NCBI GenBank assembly: GCA_035650495.1
Contig: DASRHK010000103.1
Coordinates: 1-16,801 of the forward strand
Length of the DNA: 16,801 nt
From: DASRHK01 sp035650495
GTDB lineage: Bacteria; Pseudomonadota; Gammaproteobacteria; Nevskiales; Nevskiaceae
Direction: 5' to 3'
Positions within the stretch are counted from its first letter, which is position 1, and each line of letters begins with the position of its first letter. Of this stretch, positions 13,548 through 16,801 are shown in pieces. The translations under genes and the position numbers were made by a program. The notes under the pieces are model-generated. The model was not told where the DNA came from. It did no database searches and was given only the letters and a program-made list of their open reading frames with translations.

Positions 13548-15117
13548 TCGCCGCCGGCGGCTGGCGCAGCTTGCTGGCCTGTTCGTACGCGTACGCGAGC
13601 TGGAGCAGACGCTGCTCGGTCCACGCCTTGCCGGCGAACGACAGCCCGTGCGGATTCTGGCCGTCGTAGCCCATCGGCACCGTGATGTCGGGATAGCCCG
13701 CAGCGGCGGTCGCGCTCACGTTGTTGAAGTCGGGCGCGATGATCGCGTCGAGCGCGAACGCATCGACCATCGTGTTGATCCACAGCTGCGCGTAGTGGAT
13801 CGCGACGTTGCGCGACGCGAGCTCGACCGGATCGCTATCGAAGCCGCTTTGAGCGTTGGAGGCGACCAGCAGGTTCTGGCCGTAGGGGATCTTGTCGCGA
13901 TGCTGGTTGTTGTAATGGATGATGTCGCCGAGCGTATGCACGGGCACATCCGGTCCTGCTTCCTGCGCCAGATAGCGATTCAGCGACACCTTGAACTCGT
14001 TGAAGATCGCGCCGAGCTCGGCGATCGAGCCATCCGACGACGACGCAACCGTCGACGACACCGGATCGGGGATCGACACGATGGTCGCGCCCTGCTGCTG
14101 CAGCGTTGCCACCGCGTTGTCGAAGAGATCGCTCGAGCCGAGATCGTCGGAGCGCACGCCCAGGCGCGCGCCCATCAGCGCCGTCGGTGACAGGTGCGCC
14201 GCGTAATCGGGAACGACACCAGCGAGCGGCGAGCGCGTGAACGCATCGGTCGCGGGATCGTTGGGATCGACGCCGGCGATCACGCCGAGCAGGATCGCGG
14301 CGTCGGTGACGTCGCGCACGATCGGGCCGGCCGTATCGAAGCTCGGCGCCAGCGGGATGATCCCGTAGCGGCTGACGAGCCCGAGCGTGGGCTTCAATCC
14401 CACCATGCTGTTCACCGTCGACGGGCTGATGATCGAGCCCGACGTCTCGGTGCCGATGGTCAGCGTGCTGAACGCCATCGTGCCGCCCACCGCGGAGCCG
14501 CTCGAGCTGCCGAGCGGGCTCTGCGTGAAATCGTACGGATTGATCACCTGTCCGCCGAGCGAGGAATAGCCGCTCGGCATCGTCTCCGACACCCAGTTCG
14601 CGAACTCGGAGAGATTCGCCTTGCCCAGCACGATCGCGCCGGCGCTGCGCAGCTTCGTCGTGATCGTCGCTTCGTGCTTCGGGAAGTTGAGTGCGAGCGC
14701 GATCGAGCCGGCGGTCGTCGGCATGTCGCGCGTGCCGATGTTGTCCTTGAGCAGGATGGTGAGCCCGTCGAGCGGTCCGTGCACGATGCCGGAAGCGCGA
14801 TCGGCGTCGGCTTTGCGCGCTTGACCGAGCGCGTCCGGGGCGAGCGCGCGCACCGCGTCGAGCGCTGGGCCGGCGAGATCGAAGGTCGCGATGCGATCGA
14901 GATACGCCTGCGTCAGCGCTTCGCTCGTGATCAGCCCGGCGTTCAGCGCCGCTCGCAGCTCGGGCACGCTGACCGCCTCGAGGTCGATGCCATCGACGAC
15001 CTGCAGGCACTGAGCCGCGCCGCCGTCGGCGCGGCTGGCGCTGAGCTCGTTGAGCGAGGTGCTGCTGCCGCAAGCGGCGAGCGTGATGCTCGCAGCTGCA
15101 AGGACCGAGTGGCGCAT
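13513..15117 (-). CDS. Amidase-signature family lipoprotein
   Basis: The 534-residue protein starts with a signal peptide and the lipobox LAAC (C16), so it should be lipid-anchored in the envelope. The rest is an amidase-signature enzyme related to GatA and FAAH with an intact Ser-cisSer-Lys triad. LLKDN gives K124, PLGSSSGSAVGG gives the bridging S204, and GTETSGSIISPS gives the nucleophile S228; the 24-residue spacing between the serines matches FAAH. Such enzymes hydrolyse amide bonds; an exported form might act on peptides, acyl amides or exogenous amides. This is not a tRNA amidotransferase, since GatA is cytosolic and has GatB/C partners. The ATG at 15117 is ten bases after the MDR gene stop with a weak ribosome site, so the gene is likely co-transcribed. 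The 3' end overlaps the convergent hydrolase by 35 bases. Confidence 0.94.
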   Translation of the reverse strand: MRHSVLAAASITLAACGSSTSLNELSASRADGGAAQCLQVVDGIDLEAVSVPELRAALNAGLITSEALTQAYLDRIATFDLAGPALDAVRALAPDALGQARKADADRASGIVHGPLDGLTILLKDNIGTRDMPTTAGSIALALNFPKHEATITTKLRSAGAIVLGKANLSEFANWVSETMPSGYSSLGGQVINPYDFTQSPLGSSSGSAVGGTMAFSTLTIGTETSGSIISPSTVNSMVGLKPTLGLVSRYGIIPLAPSFDTAGPIVRDVTDAAILLGVIAGVDPNDPATDAFTRSPLAGVVPDYAAHLSPTALMGARLGVRSDDLGSSDLFDNAVATLQQQGATIVSIPDPVSSTVASSSDGSIAELGAIFNEFKVSLNRYLAQEAGPDVPVHTLGDIIHYNNQHRDKIPYGQNLLVASNAQSGFDSDPVELASRNVAIHYAQLWINTMVDAFALDAIIAPDFNNVSATAAAGYPDITVPMGYDGQNPHGLSFAGKAWTEQRLLQLAYAYEQASKLRQPPAAINPQLAAFCGS

Positions 15118-15127
15118 GCCGCCGATC

Positions 15128-16138
15128 TTAGGCGTCGGCGACCTTCAGCACCAACTTGCCCGTGTTCTCGCCCTTGAACAGCTTGAGCAGGATCTCCGGG
15201 AAGTTCTCCAGCCCGCTCTCGATGTCCTCGAAGGTGCGCAGCTTGCCTTCGAGCAGCCACTTCGCCATCTCGCGGATCGCTTCGGGATAGCGATCGGCCC
15301 AGTCGAACACGACCATGCCGGTCATGCTCGCGCGATTGACCAGGAGCGACATGTAGTTGCTCGGCCCTTTCACCGGCGTGGTGTTGTTGTACTGCGAGAT
15401 CGCGCCGCAGATGATGATGCGCGCGCGCATCGCGAGCTGGGTCAGCACGGTGTCGAGGATGTCGCCGCCGACGTTGTCGAAGTAGACGTCGACGCCTTTC
15501 GGGCAATGCTCCTTCAGCGCTTTCTTGAGATCGCCGGCCTTGTAGTCGATGCACGCGTCGAAGCCGAGCTCCTTGACCACGTGATTGCATTTCTCGGGGC
15601 CGCCGGCGATGCCGATCACGCGGCAACCCTTGATCTTCGCGATCTGACCGACCACCTGCCCGACCGCGCCCGCCGCACCGGAAACGACGACGGTCTCGCC
15701 GGGCTTCGGCTTGCCGATCTCCAGCAATCCGAAATACGCCGTCATGCCCGGCATGCCGAGCGTGCCGAGATACACCGGCAGGGTGCCGAGCTTCGGATCG
15801 ATCTTGGTGACGCCCTTGCCGTTGGACAGCGCGTAGTCCTGCACGCCGAAGATGCCGACGACGTGATCGCCGACCTTGAAGTTCGGATGCTTCGACGCGG
15901 TCACCTTGCCGAGCGCGCCGGCGCGCATCACTTCGCCAATGCCGACTGGCGGCACGTACGACTTGCCTTCGTTCATCCAGCCGCGCATCGCGGGATCGAG
16001 CGAGATGTACAGATTCCGCACGACGAACTCACCGTCGTTCGGCTCCGGCACGGGCGTTTGCGCGTAATCGAAGTCCTCGCGCTTCACCATCCCCATCGGA
16101 CGCTTCGCGAGCTTGAACTGACGGTTCATCATGGCCAT
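15128..16138 (-). CDS. NADP-dependent MDR oxidoreductase (CurA/PTGR-like)
   Basis: The 336-residue cytosolic protein belongs to the zinc-free medium-chain reductases that include curcumin reductase CurA and prostaglandin/leukotriene reductases. The N-terminal catalytic domain contains NLYISLDPAMRGWM. The Rossmann part has VVSGAAGAVG (nucleotide-binding loop 154-160) and AGGPEKC, where K183 would hold the NADP 2'-phosphate. VYFDNVGGD follows. The family reduces the C=C bond of enones and 2-alkenals. There are no zinc-ligand cysteines of the alcohol dehydrogenase type. The ATG at 16138 has AAGGAG seven bases upstream; ATGs at 16132 and 16129 are weaker choices. The gene lies 11 bases after the upstream hydrolase stop and ten bases before the amidase, forming a three-gene run. 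Confidence 0.95.
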   Translation of the reverse strand: MAMMNRQFKLAKRPMGMVKREDFDYAQTPVPEPNDGEFVVRNLYISLDPAMRGWMNEGKSYVPPVGIGEVMRAGALGKVTASKHPNFKVGDHVVGIFGVQDYALSNGKGVTKIDPKLGTLPVYLGTLGMPGMTAYFGLLEIGKPKPGETVVVSGAAGAVGQVVGQIAKIKGCRVIGIAGGPEKCNHVVKELGFDACIDYKAGDLKKALKEHCPKGVDVYFDNVGGDILDTVLTQLAMRARIIICGAISQYNNTTPVKGPSNYMSLLVNRASMTGMVVFDWADRYPEAIREMAKWLLEGKLRTFEDIESGLENFPEILLKLFKGENTGKLVLKVADA

Positions 16139-16149
16139 CGTTGTTCTCC

Positions 16150-16801
16150 TTATGCGTTGAGCGCGGCGAGCGTCGCTTCGGCGTACGCCTGCGGTTGTTC
16201 GAGATCGGGGAAGTGTCCGCACGCGGGACAATGCCTGATGTGCGCGTGCGGAAGCAATTCGAGCAGCGACTCGGCGCGCGTGTCCTTGTGGCTGCGATCG
16301 GAATCGCCCCAGAACAGCGTCGTCGGCTGCTTCACGCCGGCGAGCTCGCCGTGCGTCGCGCGGCCCAGACCCTGGACGACGTCGGCGAGGCAGAAGCACG
16401 CGCCCTGCGTGAGCGCGCGATCGGCAAGCGCACGGAATTCGCTCTTCTGCTGCTTGTCGTTCATCGCGATGCCGTACCACGCATGCGCGAACTTGCGCTT
16501 CGCGAGCTTCATCGTGATTTGACCCGCGAGTGGCGTCTGGATCAGCTTCGGCACGTTGCGTTGCGTCCACGCGGGCATCGCGGAGATGCCCGGCGTCTGC
16601 GTCAGCACGAGGCTGCGGATGCGCTGCGGTGCGGCTTTCGCGGCGGCGATCGCATAGAAACCGTTCGCGCATGAGAACAGCAACGAGGCCTCGCGCACGT
16701 CGAGCGCGTCCATCACCTCGATGACGACGCGCGCGCCCTGATCGAGCCGATGCCGATAGCTCCAGGTCTGCTTCGAGAACCCGAATCCCGGCATGTCGAA
16801 C
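16150..16801 (-). CDS. Alpha/beta hydrolase, probable cysteine nucleophile (5' end cut by window edge)
   Basis: The frame enters from the right edge; the residues just inside the window read FDMPGFGFSK, the normal strand-4 region of an alpha/beta hydrolase, so roughly the first quarter is missing. Counting from that methionine (complement of 16792-16794), the nucleophile elbow reads LLFSCANGFYA. The usual G-x-S-x-G serine position is occupied by C42 (TGC, complement of 16669-16671). The acid is probably in FWGDSDRSH and the histidine in CGHFPDLEQP, both well preserved. A cysteine nucleophile is known in dienelactone hydrolase. The protein may be an unusual hydrolase or acyltransferase. Its TAA stop overlaps the AAGGAG ribosome site of the downstream MDR gene, so both are co-transcribed. 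Confidence 0.92.
   Translation of the reverse strand, partial: FDMPGFGFSKQTWSYRHRLDQGARVVIEVMDALDVREASLLFSCANGFYAIAAAKAAPQRIRSLVLTQTPGISAMPAWTQRNVPKLIQTPLAGQITMKLAKRKFAHAWYGIAMNDKQQKSEFRALADRALTQGACFCLADVVQGLGRATHGELAGVKQPTTLFWGDSDRSHKDTRAESLLELLPHAHIRHCPACGHFPDLEQPQAYAEATLAALNA

Noticed and set aside
13550..13561. Twelve-base perfect palindrome GCCGCCGGCGGC
   Set aside because: It lies in the coding end of the amidase, has no loop and is expected by chance in GC-rich coding DNA.
1..16801. CRISPR arrays, tRNA or rRNA genes, phage or transposon genes
   Set aside because: No repeat-spacer pattern, RNA gene signature or mobile-element protein was seen on either strand.

Overview
The window is a dense, GC-rich bacterial chromosome segment with no mobile element, RNA gene, CRISPR array or long non-coding stretch; the largest gaps are about 140-175 bases. 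Gene style suggests a Gammaproteobacterium, perhaps close to Xanthomonadales, Nevskiales or Steroidobacterales: a two-domain Ada, paired L,D-transpeptidases, many signal peptides and lipoproteins, and a CRP-type site. The taxonomic placement is an inference and not secure.

Layout. Bases 1-297 (minus) hold the N-terminus of a membrane protein cut by the window edge. It diverges from a secreted L,D-transpeptidase (438-1163, plus), with a CRP/Clp-like palindrome between them. Converging on that gene is a minus-strand run: an uncharacterised protein (4527-3820), the Ada alkylation-response regulator (3732-2653), a second L,D-transpeptidase with a peptidoglycan-binding domain (2590-1619) and an M23 metallopeptidase (1608-1165). 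Three of the genes in bases 438-2590 therefore act on the cell wall.

Bases 4701-5942 (plus) encode a histidine kinase whose membrane sensor domain keeps, at exact spacing, the residues that form the copper/ethylene site of plant ETR1. This is the most interesting protein of the window. Converging on it is a minus-strand run from 9040 down to 5939: glutathione S-transferase, rifamycin ADP-ribosyltransferase (Arr), a small secreted protein, an alpha/beta-hydrolase lipoprotein and a short crotonase. GST overlaps arr, and hydrolase overlaps crotonase, by 4 bases each, so both pairs look translationally coupled. The GST/Arr pair points to detoxification.

Bases 9105-11378 (plus) encode a large secreted GH36-like glycoside hydrolase. 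Its 3' end overlaps that of a tandem universal-stress protein (12219-11317, minus) by 62 bases. A small exported protein with a degenerate OmpA-like domain (12390-12842) and an alpha/beta hydrolase (12885-13547) follow on plus. The hydrolase overlaps by 35 bases the end of a minus-strand run of amidase lipoprotein, NADP-dependent MDR reductase and an alpha/beta hydrolase with a probable cysteine nucleophile, the last cut by the right edge.

All four convergent gene pairs are packed tail to tail or overlap. No single new multi-gene system is evident. The items most worth following up are the ETR1-like kinase, the chromosomal Arr coupled to GST, the Ada-box-like site, and several enzymes with altered catalytic residues.
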